DNA of 11,166 nt. Origin: an uncultured Cardiobacterium sp. GTDB taxonomy: Bacteria > Pseudomonadota > Gammaproteobacteria > Cardiobacteriales > Cardiobacteriaceae. The position numbers were made by a program, and so were the translations under genes. Within the stretch, counting starts at the first letter, position 1. Each line of letters opens with the position of its first letter. The stretch covers positions 1-11,166 of the forward strand of contig NZ_CALJAH010000128.1 in the NCBI RefSeq assembly GCF_938028185.1, in the 5' to 3' direction. Below, in pieces: positions 1-5,417 of the stretch. Below the pieces are notes generated by a model, which was not told the DNA's origin, did no database searches, and saw only the letters and a program-made list of their open reading frames with translations.

Positions 1-55
1 GTACTGTCTTCGGCGACGCGCCTTGTCTGAAACTTTCGGTGGATGGCTATACATC
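1..55 (+). repeat. Partial copy of a dispersed intergenic repeat (GCGCCTTG core), cut by the window edge
   Basis: The stretch GTACTGTCTT, then a GGCG/ACGCGCCTTGT block, then a GGCTATACAT block matches in order the repeat at 2903-2958 (GTACTGTCTT, GGCGCGCCTTGT, CGCTATACAT). A third, diverged copy lies on the other strand near 10351-10418. Here the copy begins at base 1, so its left part is outside the window. It lies upstream of the acetyltransferase gene and carries no credible coding sequence. Its function is unknown. Confidence 0.6.
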
Positions 56-171
56 GAAAAGCGCTTCTCCATGATTTTGAACAGGCTCTCAAAACCTGTT
101 TAGAGTCTGCGGGTGAAATTCCCCTCCCCAGCCAAAACGACGCAAACCGCCTGAACCCGCCATTGCCTGAC

Positions 172-189
172 GGTGGGGCAAGCCCCACC
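172..189. repeat. Perfect GC-rich hairpin upstream of rimI-like gene
   Basis: GGTGGGGC (172-179), a two-base loop AA, and GCCCCACC (182-189) form a perfect 8-bp stem, followed by CTACAG. This looks like a short REP-like intergenic palindrome. It has no T run, so it is not a standard rho-independent terminator. Its presence inside the 5' extension of the open frame that begins at 43 argues that this extension is not coding. Confidence 0.6.
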
Positions 190-237
190 CTACAGCCCCT
201 GAGCAACCCGCCTTCAACATCCAACCGCCCCAAAACC

Positions 238-657
238 ATGACCATCCGCCCCGCCACGCCTGCCGACCTGCCGGCCCTGCAAACCCTTGCCGCCGCCTGC
301 AACGTCTGCCCGCCCGGCACGGACGACCGCGTCTGGCTCGCCGCCGACGTATCCGGCACGCCGCTTGCCTTCATCGCCTGCGCACCCGTGCTGGACGAAA
401 TGACCCTGCTCGCGCTCGCCGTCCGCCCCGCCGCCCGCCGTCACGGCCTCGCCACCGCGCTGCACCAGACGGCGCTTGACGCACTGCGCCCGGCGCTCGC
501 CTTCCTCGAAGTCCGCGTCGGCAATCGCGCCGCACAGGCGCTTTACCACCGCCTCGGCTACCGCGACAGCGGCCGCCGCCGCGATTACTACCCCAACCCG
601 GACGGCAGCCGCGAAGACGCCCTCGTCATGCGCTGGCAAGCCGTTCCCACGGAATAA
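238..657 (+). CDS. rimI: GNAT-family N-acetyltransferase, RimI-like (ribosomal protein alanine acetyltransferase)
   Basis: This predicted 139-residue cytoplasmic protein is a GNAT acetyltransferase that would transfer the acetyl group of acetyl-CoA to an amine. The acetyl-CoA pyrophosphate loop is visible as RRHGLATAL (about residues 67-75). The C-terminal half (LEVRVGNRAAQALYHRLGY, then GRRRDYYP and EDALVMRW) closely resembles RimI, which acetylates the N-terminal alanine of ribosomal protein S18. The N-terminal third is less typical of RimI, so another GNAT substrate is possible. The frame is open back to 43, but that extension runs through a repeat and a hairpin, so I chose the ATG at 238, where the GNAT fold begins (MTIRPATPADLPAL). 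No clear Shine-Dalgarno sequence is seen there. yeaL starts five bases after the stop, which suggests co-transcription. In many bacteria rimI lies beside tsaB; here tsaB is about 6 kb away. Confidence 0.82.
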   Translation: MTIRPATPADLPALQTLAAACNVCPPGTDDRVWLAADVSGTPLAFIACAPVLDEMTLLALAVRPAARRHGLATALHQTALDALRPALAFLEVRVGNRAAQALYHRLGYRDSGRRRDYYPNPDGSREDALVMRWQAVPTE

Positions 658-662
658 CCCCC

Positions 663-1115
663 ATGCTGCACAACCTCGACACCACCGCCCTCGTCCTCCT
701 CGTCTTCACCGCCCTCGGCGTCATCAGCCACAACGCGCCCGTCACCATCGCCGGAGCGGTACTGCTACTGATGCAGCAAACCTTCCTCGTGCGCTACCTG
801 CCGTGGGTGGAAAAAAACGGGCTGACCGTCGGCATCATCCTGCTTACCATCGGCGTTCTCGCCCCGCTCGCCAGCGGCAAAATCACCCTCGGCGCAGGCG
901 ACTTCCTTGACTGGAAAAACCTGATTGCCATCGCCGTCGGCATCCTCGTTGCCTGGCTCGCCGGACGTGGCGTGCCGCTGATGATGAACCAACCGCGCGT
1001 CGTCCCCGGCCTCATCGTCGGCACGGTGCTGGGCGTCGCCTTCCTCAAGGGCATTCCGGTCGGCCCGCTGATTGCTGCGGGAATCCTCTCGCTCTTTCTC
1101 GGACAGGGCGAGTGA
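663..1115 (+). CDS. yeaL: UPF0756 family inner-membrane protein YeaL
   Basis: This 150-residue, very hydrophobic protein matches the UPF0756/DUF441 family (E. coli YeaL, about 148 residues) over its whole length. Conserved blocks visible are TALGVISHNAPV (about residues 16-27), PWVEKNGLTVGIILLTIGVLAPLASGKI (47-74), FLDWKNLIAIAVGILVAWLAGRGV (81-104) and GLIVGTVLGVAFLKGIPVGPLIAAGI (116-141). Four or more membrane-spanning helices are expected, at about 9-34, 52-71, 86-104 and 114-147. The molecular function of the family is not known to me. The ATG comes five bases after the rimI-like stop and no other start fits the family length. The gene ends at a strong terminator hairpin (1124-1150), so the rimI-like gene and yeaL probably form a two-gene transcript. 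Confidence 0.93.
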   Translation: MLHNLDTTALVLLVFTALGVISHNAPVTIAGAVLLLMQQTFLVRYLPWVEKNGLTVGIILLTIGVLAPLASGKITLGAGDFLDWKNLIAIAVGILVAWLAGRGVPLMMNQPRVVPGLIVGTVLGVAFLKGIPVGPLIAAGILSLFLGQGE

Positions 1116-1123
1116 GGCACAAG

Positions 1124-1150
1124 AAAAACGCCGCTTGCTGCGGCGTTTTT
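1124..1150. terminator. Bidirectional rho-independent terminator between yeaL and ahpF
   Basis: AAAAACGCCGC (1124-1134), loop TTGCT, and GCGGCGTTTTT (1140-1150) form a perfect 11-bp stem. It has a T run for the + strand and, read in reverse, a T run for the - strand. It starts 8 bases after the yeaL stop and lies 5 bases beyond the ahpF stop. It therefore most likely ends both converging transcripts. Confidence 0.92.
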
Positions 1151-1155
1151 AGCAT

Positions 1156-2718
1156 TTATGCCTGCCGCAGCAGGTAGTCAAAGGCGGAAAGCGCCGCTTT
1201 TGCCCCCTCGCCCATCGCCACGATGATTTGTTTGTAGGGGACGGTGGTCACGTCGCCAGCAGCGAAGACGCCCGGCGTGCTGGTTTCGCATTTGGCATTG
1301 ATGACAATCTCGCCGAAGCGGGTGCGCTCAACGGCGTCGCCCATGAAGTCGCTGTTCGGCGCAAGGCCAATCTGCACGAAGATGCCTTGCAGCGGCAGCT
1401 CCTGCGCCGTGTCGGTGGCACGGTCGGTGTAGCGCAGGCGGCTCACTTTGCCGCCCTCGCTGTCAATCGCCTGTGCGGCGGCGTTGGTGATGACGCGGAT
1501 GTTGCCGCGTTTGCCCAGTTGTTCGACCAGCACTTTGTCCGCTTTCAGCTCCGGCATGAATTCCAGCACGGTGACGCTTTTGACGATACCGGCGAGGTCA
1601 AGCGCTGCTTCGACGCCGCTGTTGCCGCCGCCGATGACGGCGATGTCTTTGTCTTTGAAAAACGGGCCGTCGCAGTGCGGGCAGAAGGCGACGCCGTTGC
1701 CGATGTTTTCTTTTTCGCCGGGGATGCCGAGTTCGCGCCATTTGGCGCCGCTGGCGACGATGAGGGTGCGTGTTTCGATAACTTCGCCGGTGTTCAGCAC
1801 CACTTTGTGCGTCGCCCCGCCTTTTTCCACCGTTTTGACGCTCAGGTTTTCGCGCAGGGTGACGGGCCAGGCGGCGAGGTGCGCGCGCAGGTTGCCCGCG
1901 AGCTGCGGCCCGGTGGTTTGCGGCACGGAGATGAGGTTTTCGATGTCCATGGTGTCATTCACCTGGCCGCCGATGCGGTCGGCGACGACGGTGACTTTCA
2001 GCCCTTTGCGCGCCGCATAAATGGCGGCGGCGCTTCCGGCGGGGCCGCCACCGATGACGACCACATCTTGCAGCGGCAAGGCTTCGGCGGGCGCGGCGGC
2101 GCTGGCGAGGTCGGGGTAGCGCTCCAAGAGTTTTTCGACGAGGCGGGCGGTGCCGATTTTGCCGTTGGCGAAGGGTTCGCCGTTCAGGTAAACCGCAGGC
2201 ACGCCCTGGATGTTTTTCGCTTCAATCTGTTCCTGGAAGAGACCGCCATCTATCATTTCGCTGCTGATGGCGGGGTTTAGCAGTGCAAACTGGTTCAGCG
2301 TCTGCACCACGTCCGGGCAGTTGTGGCAGGAGAGCGAGACGTAGGTGGTGAAGGCGAGCGGCTGGCGCGCGGCGCGGATGAGGGTCTGGATGCTGTCGTC
2401 CAGTTTGAGCGCGCTGCCGCCCGCCTGCAGGATGGCGAGGATGAGCGAGCTGAATTCGTGGCCGCCGGGGATGCCGCTGAAGATGATGCCGGTGTCTGCG
2501 CCATCGGCAAGGATTTTGAAGCTGACGGGCGAGGTGAATGCCGGGTCGGCGGCTTCCGTGAGCGAGAGGCGCGGCGCGGTGGCGACGATTTGCGCGAGGA
2601 AGGTTTTCAGTTCGTCGCGTTTGGCGTGTTCGCCCGTGGCAAGGACAAGGGTGATGTCGCGGGTCAGCGCGGCGAAGTATTGGCGGACGGCGTCCAGCAT
2701 GGCGGGTTCGAGTTGCAT
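1156..2718 (-). CDS. ahpF: Alkyl hydroperoxide reductase subunit F (NADH:peroxiredoxin reductase)
   Basis: AhpF is a flavoprotein that passes electrons from NADH through FAD and two disulfide centres to oxidised AhpC. The predicted protein has 520 residues (E. coli AhpF has 521). Visible parts, in order, are an N-terminal double thioredoxin-fold domain with the CHNC redox pair (Cys131/Cys134); the FAD-binding loop GGGPAG (about 223-228); the second redox pair CPHC (Cys346/Cys349); the NADH-binding GGGNSG (363-368); and the C-terminal FAD motif FAAGDV (485-490). I chose the ATG at 2718 because it gives the family length and is preceded by an AAGGA ribosome-binding site. The frame stays open upstream to 3087, but that stretch is repeat-derived. 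The gene lies downstream of ahpC on the same strand, though 489 bp away and behind an apparent ahpC terminator, so it may have its own promoter. Confidence 0.96.
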   Translation of the reverse strand: MQLEPAMLDAVRQYFAALTRDITLVLATGEHAKRDELKTFLAQIVATAPRLSLTEAADPAFTSPVSFKILADGADTGIIFSGIPGGHEFSSLILAILQAGGSALKLDDSIQTLIRAARQPLAFTTYVSLSCHNCPDVVQTLNQFALLNPAISSEMIDGGLFQEQIEAKNIQGVPAVYLNGEPFANGKIGTARLVEKLLERYPDLASAAAPAEALPLQDVVVIGGGPAGSAAAIYAARKGLKVTVVADRIGGQVNDTMDIENLISVPQTTGPQLAGNLRAHLAAWPVTLRENLSVKTVEKGGATHKVVLNTGEVIETRTLIVASGAKWRELGIPGEKENIGNGVAFCPHCDGPFFKDKDIAVIGGGNSGVEAALDLAGIVKSVTVLEFMPELKADKVLVEQLGKRGNIRVITNAAAQAIDSEGGKVSRLRYTDRATDTAQELPLQGIFVQIGLAPNSDFMGDAVERTRFGEIVINAKCETSTPGVFAAGDVTTVPYKQIIVAMGEGAKAALSAFDYLLRQA

Positions 2719-2787
2719 GGGGTTCCTTGTGGGTAAATTTGGGATGGATGGTGCGGTCGCGGCTGCTTTTGCCACAACGGACAGGCT

Positions 2788-2821
2788 CCCTCCCCCTGTA
2801 GGGGAGGGCTGGGGTGGGGTT
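2788..2821. repeat. GC-rich palindromic repeat, copy 1 (CCCTCCCC/GGGGAGGG type)
   Basis: CCCTCCCC (2788-2795) and GGGGAGGG (2801-2808) pair across the loop CTGTA. The tail CTGGGGTGGGGTTA follows. The same palindrome and nearly the same tail (TTGGGGTGGGGTTA) occur at the mobile-element insertion site around 6132-6390. Tail-less relatives lie at 3075-3098 and 10300-10320. There is no T run, so it is not a typical intrinsic terminator. Confidence 0.7.
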
Positions 2822-2856
2822 AGCCGGTCATACCACCGATGTTTTTTATAACAATC

Positions 2857-3005
2857 CTCACAAAGCCCCGTACGGCGTTGCGTCACCTCGCCGTACAAAT
2901 GCGTACTGTCTTTGGTGGCGCGCCTTGTACAGAACTTTGTGAGTATCGCTATACATACAGGGTAGCGGGGTTGGTGTATGTATAACGGTGCGCCTTGAAT
3001 AAACA
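2857..3005 (-). repeat. Dispersed repeat with nested inverted repeats (GCGCCTTG core)
   Basis: CTCACAAAG (2857-2865) is mirrored by CTTTGTGAG (2935-2943). Inside it GTACGGCG (2870-2877) is mirrored by CGCCGTAC (2889-2896). Directly after it, TATACATACA (2950-2959) pairs with TGTATGTATA (2975-2984). The block CCTCACAAAGCCC-GTACGGCG, a GGCG(C/T)GCCTTG block, CAGAAC and a CGCNATACA block recurs in inverted orientation at 10351-10418. The second half recurs at 1-55. A further degenerate core, GGTGCGCCTTGAATAAAC, lies at 2987-3004. Function is unknown; strand is given arbitrarily. Confidence 0.65.
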
Positions 3006-3074
3006 CCGGATATGCCGCGAGTAACCCCACCCCGGTTCCCATGAAAAAGGCGAGCACCTTTTTCATGGTCTCCT

Positions 3075-3098
3075 CCCCTCCCCCCACAGGGGGAGGGG
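3075..3098. repeat. GC-rich palindromic repeat, copy 2
   Basis: CCCCTCCCCC (3075-3084) pairs with GGGGGAGGGG (3089-3098) around the loop CACA. It belongs to the same palindrome family as 2788-2808, but lacks the CTGGGGTGGGGTTA tail. On the - strand its purine-rich arm extends into the GGAGGAGACC that precedes the ATG at 3066. Confidence 0.65.
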
Positions 3099-3107
3099 GC
3101 CAAGTTA

Positions 3108-3131
3108 CGAAAACAGCGCCCGGAGGCGCTG
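3108..3131 (-). terminator. Probable rho-independent terminator of ahpC
   Basis: Read on the - strand, CAGCGCC (3131-3125), loop TCCG, and GGCGCTG (3120-3114) form a perfect 7-bp GC-rich stem followed by TTTTCG. It lies about 77 bases past the ahpC stop. If it works, ahpF is either read through at low level or has a separate promoter. Confidence 0.7.
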
Positions 3132-3171
3132 CTGCTTTATGCGGTGCGGCGTAATCTGGCCGGATGGATGC

Positions 3172-3199
3172 GGGCGGTTACGGCTTCGCCTGACCGCCC
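3172..3199. repeat. Hairpin just after ahpC, REP-like
   Basis: GGGCGGT (3172-3178) pairs with ACCGCCC (3193-3199), with an inner GGC-TTC-GCC stem. It sits 9 bases past the ahpC stop. The core is close to the oxyR terminator stem (GGCGGTCAGG/CCTGACCGCC at 4841-4867), which suggests one repeat family used near gene ends. It has no T run and may stabilise the ahpC mRNA 3' end. Confidence 0.55.
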
Positions 3200-3207
3200 C
3201 TACGGGT

Positions 3208-3771
3208 TTAGATTTTGCCGACGAGGTCGAGGCTCGGTTTGAGCGTTTCCTGTCCGGCTTCCCACGCGGCGGGGCAGACTTCGCCATCGTGCTGGGCGAC
3301 GTATTGCGCTGCCTTGACTTTGCGCAGCATATCTTTGGCGCTGCGGCCGATGCCGTTGTCGTGGATTTCCGCGACCTTGATTTTGCCTTCCGGGTTGACG
3401 AGGAAGGTGCCACGGTAGGCGACGCCCTCGCTTTCAATCATCACGTCGAAGCCACGCGCCAGCACGCCGGTAGGGTCGCCCAGCATCGGGTACTGGATTT
3501 GGCTGATGGCCGGGCTGTGGTCGTGCCACGCCTTGTGGGTGAAGTGGGTGTCGCAGGAGACGGCATAGACTTCGACGCCGAGGCCTTGCAGCTCGGCATA
3601 GTGTTTGGCCATGTCTTCCAGCTCGGTCGGGCAGACGAAGGTAAAATCCGCCGGGTAGAACAGGAAAATGGACCATTTGCCCTTGACGTCTTCATGGGTG
3701 ACGGTCTTGAATTCGCCGTTGTGGAAGGCTTGCACGGAAAATTCGGGAATACTGCGGTTGATGATGGGCAT
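3208..3771 (-). CDS. ahpC: Alkyl hydroperoxide reductase subunit C (2-Cys peroxiredoxin)
   Basis: AhpC reduces hydrogen peroxide, organic peroxides and peroxynitrite in the cytoplasm and is recycled by AhpF. The 187-residue product has exactly the length of E. coli AhpC. The peroxidatic cysteine is Cys47 in FTFVCPTE and the resolving cysteine is Cys166 in GEVCPAAW. Other AhpC hallmarks are the start MPIINRSIPEF, the SCDTHFTHKAWHD block (72-84) and the PMLGDP block (95-100). I chose the ATG at 3771 because it gives the family N-terminus and has GGAG five bases upstream; the open frame continues to 3843 without family similarity. A - strand TATAAT lies about 50 bases upstream. The gene is divergent from oxyR, the usual sign of peroxide-responsive activation by OxyR. 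Confidence 0.97.
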   Translation of the reverse strand: MPIINRSIPEFSVQAFHNGEFKTVTHEDVKGKWSIFLFYPADFTFVCPTELEDMAKHYAELQGLGVEVYAVSCDTHFTHKAWHDHSPAISQIQYPMLGDPTGVLARGFDVMIESEGVAYRGTFLVNPEGKIKVAEIHDNGIGRSAKDMLRKVKAAQYVAQHDGEVCPAAWEAGQETLKPSLDLVGKI

Positions 3772-3823
3772 GATTGCTCCTGGTTTACGAAGAAAAGGTG
3801 TCGCGGTGGCGACTGCGGCGCGT

Positions 3824-3860
3824 ATTATAGTCAGCGCCAACACCTTGAAAAGCCTTGCAA
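3824..3860 (-). promoter_or_regulatory. Probable ahpC promoter with adjacent direct repeat (candidate OxyR site)
   Basis: On the - strand there is a consensus TATAAT at 3829-3824. Only a weak -35 (TTTTCA at 3851-3846, 16-bp spacing) is present, as expected for an activator-dependent promoter. Over the -35 region lie two direct repeats, CCTTGAAA (3843-3850) and CCTTGCAA (3853-3860), spaced one DNA turn (10 bp) apart. I infer that OxyR may bind here. A clear copy of the E. coli ATAG-N7-CTAT operator series is not visible. Confidence 0.5.
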
Positions 3861-3891
3861 CCGGTAATGTTCAGCTTTGGTTTTTTTTATA

Positions 3892-3920
3892 TATAATGGA
3901 TTTTCATTTAATTTAGGTGA
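3892..3920 (+). promoter_or_regulatory. Probable oxyR -10 element and ribosome-binding site
   Basis: TATAAT at 3892-3897 is a perfect -10 hexamer just after an eight-T run (3881-3888). Only a weak -35 is seen near 3869-3874. AGGTGA at 3915-3920 is a good Shine-Dalgarno sequence seven bases before the oxyR ATG. The AT-rich character differs sharply from the flanking genes, as expected for a promoter. Confidence 0.55.
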
Positions 3921-3927
3921 ATAACAG

Positions 3928-4833
3928 ATGATTACCCTCCGCCAAATCCAGTTTGCCCTCGCGGTCGCCCGCCACAAACACTTCAAGCGCGCCGCCGAAG
4001 AGTGCAACATCTCGCAATCCGCCCTGTCGCTCGGTATCGCCGAAATGGAAAAAAACCTCGGCGTCATCGTCTTTGAGCGCAACAACAAACAGGTCGTCAT
4101 TACCCCCATCGGCGAAGAGCTGCTGCGCCGCGCCCAGCAAATCTACCTCGACGCGCAGCAACTGGTTGAGCACGCCCATGCCGGGCAGGAAACACTGCAC
4201 TTCCCGATGGCGGTCGGCTTCATCCCGACCATCGCGCCGTACCTGCTGCCGCGCGCGCTGCCGGTCATCCGCCACGCCTACCCCGATTTCGAGCTGAACA
4301 TCCGCGAAGACGTGAGCGAGCGCCTCGTCAGCGCGGTGCATAACGGAATGCTCGACGCCGCCGTCATCGCCCTGCCTTACGACACGCCGGGACTGAACGC
4401 CTTTGAATTTGGCCAGGAGCGCTTCTACGTCGTCGTCCACCAGAACAACCCGTTGAGCAAACAGGAAAAAATCACCGCCAAACAACTGCGGCAAGGCACG
4501 CTGCTGCTGCTCAGCGAAGGCCACTGCCTCAAAGACCACATCATGGACATCTGCAAATTCCGCGACGACATCAGCCCGGACAGCTTCCGCGAAGCGAGCC
4601 TGAACACACTGGTACAAATGGCGGTGAACGACATGGGCGTCACCCTCATCCCGGAAATGGCGCTGCCGTCGCTGCAAAACCAGCCGGACATCCGCACCGT
4701 CCCGCTGGACGTCGCCACGCCGCACCGCCGCCTCGCCGTCATCACCCGCCCCAACTACCCGCGCACCGCCGAACTGGAGACGCTGATGGCGCTGTTCAAA
4801 ACCGCGCTCGACAACAGCAAGGCAGCGGCATAA
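3928..4833 (+). CDS. oxyR: LysR-type peroxide-sensing regulator OxyR
   Basis: The 301-residue protein is a LysR-type regulator. It has an N-terminal winged helix-turn-helix (about residues 1-60, with HFKRAAEECNISQSALSLGI as the recognition region), a linker helix (about 60-88), and a periplasmic-binding-protein-like effector domain from about 92. The two OxyR redox cysteines are present in GHCLKDHIMDIC as Cys200 and Cys209. They have the same nine-residue spacing as E. coli Cys199/Cys208, which form a disulfide on peroxide exposure. OxyR normally activates ahpCF, katG and similar genes, and often represses itself. The divergent ahpC supports this role here. The start has a good AGGTGA site, and a hairpin terminator follows the stop. 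Confidence 0.95.
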   Translation: MITLRQIQFALAVARHKHFKRAAEECNISQSALSLGIAEMEKNLGVIVFERNNKQVVITPIGEELLRRAQQIYLDAQQLVEHAHAGQETLHFPMAVGFIPTIAPYLLPRALPVIRHAYPDFELNIREDVSERLVSAVHNGMLDAAVIALPYDTPGLNAFEFGQERFYVVVHQNNPLSKQEKITAKQLRQGTLLLLSEGHCLKDHIMDICKFRDDISPDSFREASLNTLVQMAVNDMGVTLIPEMALPSLQNQPDIRTVPLDVATPHRRLAVITRPNYPRTAELETLMALFKTALDNSKAAA

Positions 4834-4840
4834 CCCGCAG

Positions 4841-4875
4841 GGCGGTCAGGACACCAACCTGACCGCCGTTTCATT
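4841..4875 (+). terminator. Probable oxyR terminator
   Basis: GGCGGTCAGG (4841-4850), loop ACACCAA and CCTGACCGCC (4858-4867) form a perfect 10-bp stem. It is followed by GTTTCATTT, a modest T-rich tail, eight bases after the oxyR stop. The T run is broken, so termination may be incomplete and the next gene at 4891 could receive some read-through. Confidence 0.7.
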
Positions 4876-4890
4876 TATCCACGAAATACC

Positions 4891-5391
4891 ATGAAAGGAA
4901 AACTTGCGCTCATCATTACCGGATTACTGCTCGCCGGACTGTTTATGCTGTTTGACTACTGGATGGAACGCCCCTACGTCGCGCAACCCGGTGCATGGAT
5001 ACTCTATGCAGCATTATGGTTGCTGCTGGTCTATCCCTGCTATCGCTTCGCGCAACTGTTCCCGGAGCCGAACAATCCTCACATCCTCGCCCTGATTTTC
5101 ACCACCCTCTTTGCCTGGGTACTGAGCTGGGCACCGCGTCTCTTGGCAGTAGCGTATTTCAGCGAGACGCAGACAATGCAGGCGACCATCATTGGCGTCA
5201 AAGACTGCGACAGCGCACGCATTCGCGGCATCCGCTTCTGCGCCTGCGACACGAAATGGACGCTGCGCCTGCCCGACGGCAGCAGGCACAAAGTCTGTAC
5301 CCATCGCGCCAGCGAACACTCACGCATCCCGGTGAACACACCGGTAACCGTGACCGTACGCGACAGCGTATTTGACCGCAGTATCGAATAA
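4891..5391 (+). CDS. Hypothetical membrane protein with Cys-containing C-terminal domain
   Basis: I do not recognise this 166-residue protein. Three hydrophobic segments are visible at about residues 4-23, 35-57 and 64-89. They are followed by a soluble tail of about 75 residues with four cysteines (Cys106, Cys117, Cys119, Cys136) in a pattern C-x10-C-x-C-x16-C, within what looks like beta structure ending in PVTVTVRDSV. If the N-terminus is cytoplasmic, three crossings place the tail in the periplasm, where the cysteines could form disulfides. The translation start is the only reasonable ATG, but no clear Shine-Dalgarno site precedes it. It lies after the oxyR terminator and 26 bases before the next gene, so it may form an operon with it. 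Codon use resembles its neighbours. Whether it belongs to the peroxide response cannot be seen from the sequence. Confidence 0.75.
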   Translation: MKGKLALIITGLLLAGLFMLFDYWMERPYVAQPGAWILYAALWLLLVYPCYRFAQLFPEPNNPHILALIFTTLFAWVLSWAPRLLAVAYFSETQTMQATIIGVKDCDSARIRGIRFCACDTKWTLRLPDGSRHKVCTHRASEHSRIPVNTPVTVTVRDSVFDRSIE

Positions 5392-5417
5392 CCTGATGCA
5401 ACAAAAGGAAACACACC

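Larger units (their letters stand above)
2719..3066 (-). other. Uncertain open stretch in frame with ahpF, starting with a signal-like peptide
   Basis: On the - strand an ATG at 3066 follows a strong ribosome-binding site (GGAGGAGACC). It begins MKKVLAFFMGTGVGLLAAY, which looks like a signal peptide or membrane anchor. From there the frame has no stop for 116 codons and runs straight into ahpF. After about residue 25 the translation comes from the dispersed repeats, including the LTPPQPSPTGGG peptide given by the GC-rich palindrome. I see no conserved domain. It could be the 5' remnant of a small gene whose end was replaced by repeats, a leader, or chance. A real 636-residue AhpF fusion is unlikely, because AhpF is a cytoplasmic enzyme. 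Confidence 0.25.
2719..3207. other. 489-bp repeat-rich spacer between ahpC and ahpF
   Basis: This gap separates two genes that are commonly adjacent. It holds, from the ahpC side, a short hairpin (3172-3199), a terminator-like hairpin (3114-3131), a GC-rich palindrome (3075-3098), a weakly supported short open frame, a composite inverted repeat (2857-2943) with an attached palindrome (2950-2984), and another GC-rich palindrome (2788-2808). A TATAAA at 2845-2850 on the - strand could belong to an ahpF promoter, but I see no good -35 partner. No conserved gene is recognised here. Confidence 0.75.

Noticed and set aside
43..237. N-terminal extension of the RimI-like gene to 43
   Set aside because: It translates repeat and hairpin sequence with no GNAT similarity, and the domain starts at the ATG at 238.
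1228..2280. 350-codon open frame antisense to ahpF
   Set aside because: It is a shadow of the GC-rich ahpF coding frame, with an Asp/Gly/Ala/Val-rich composition and no motifs, opposite a certain gene.
3139..3867. 242-codon open frame antisense to ahpC
   Set aside because: It mirrors ahpC codon structure and has no recognisable domain or ribosome-binding site.
3913..4725. 270-codon open frame antisense to oxyR
   Set aside because: It is opposite a clear oxyR gene, with biased composition and no known motif.
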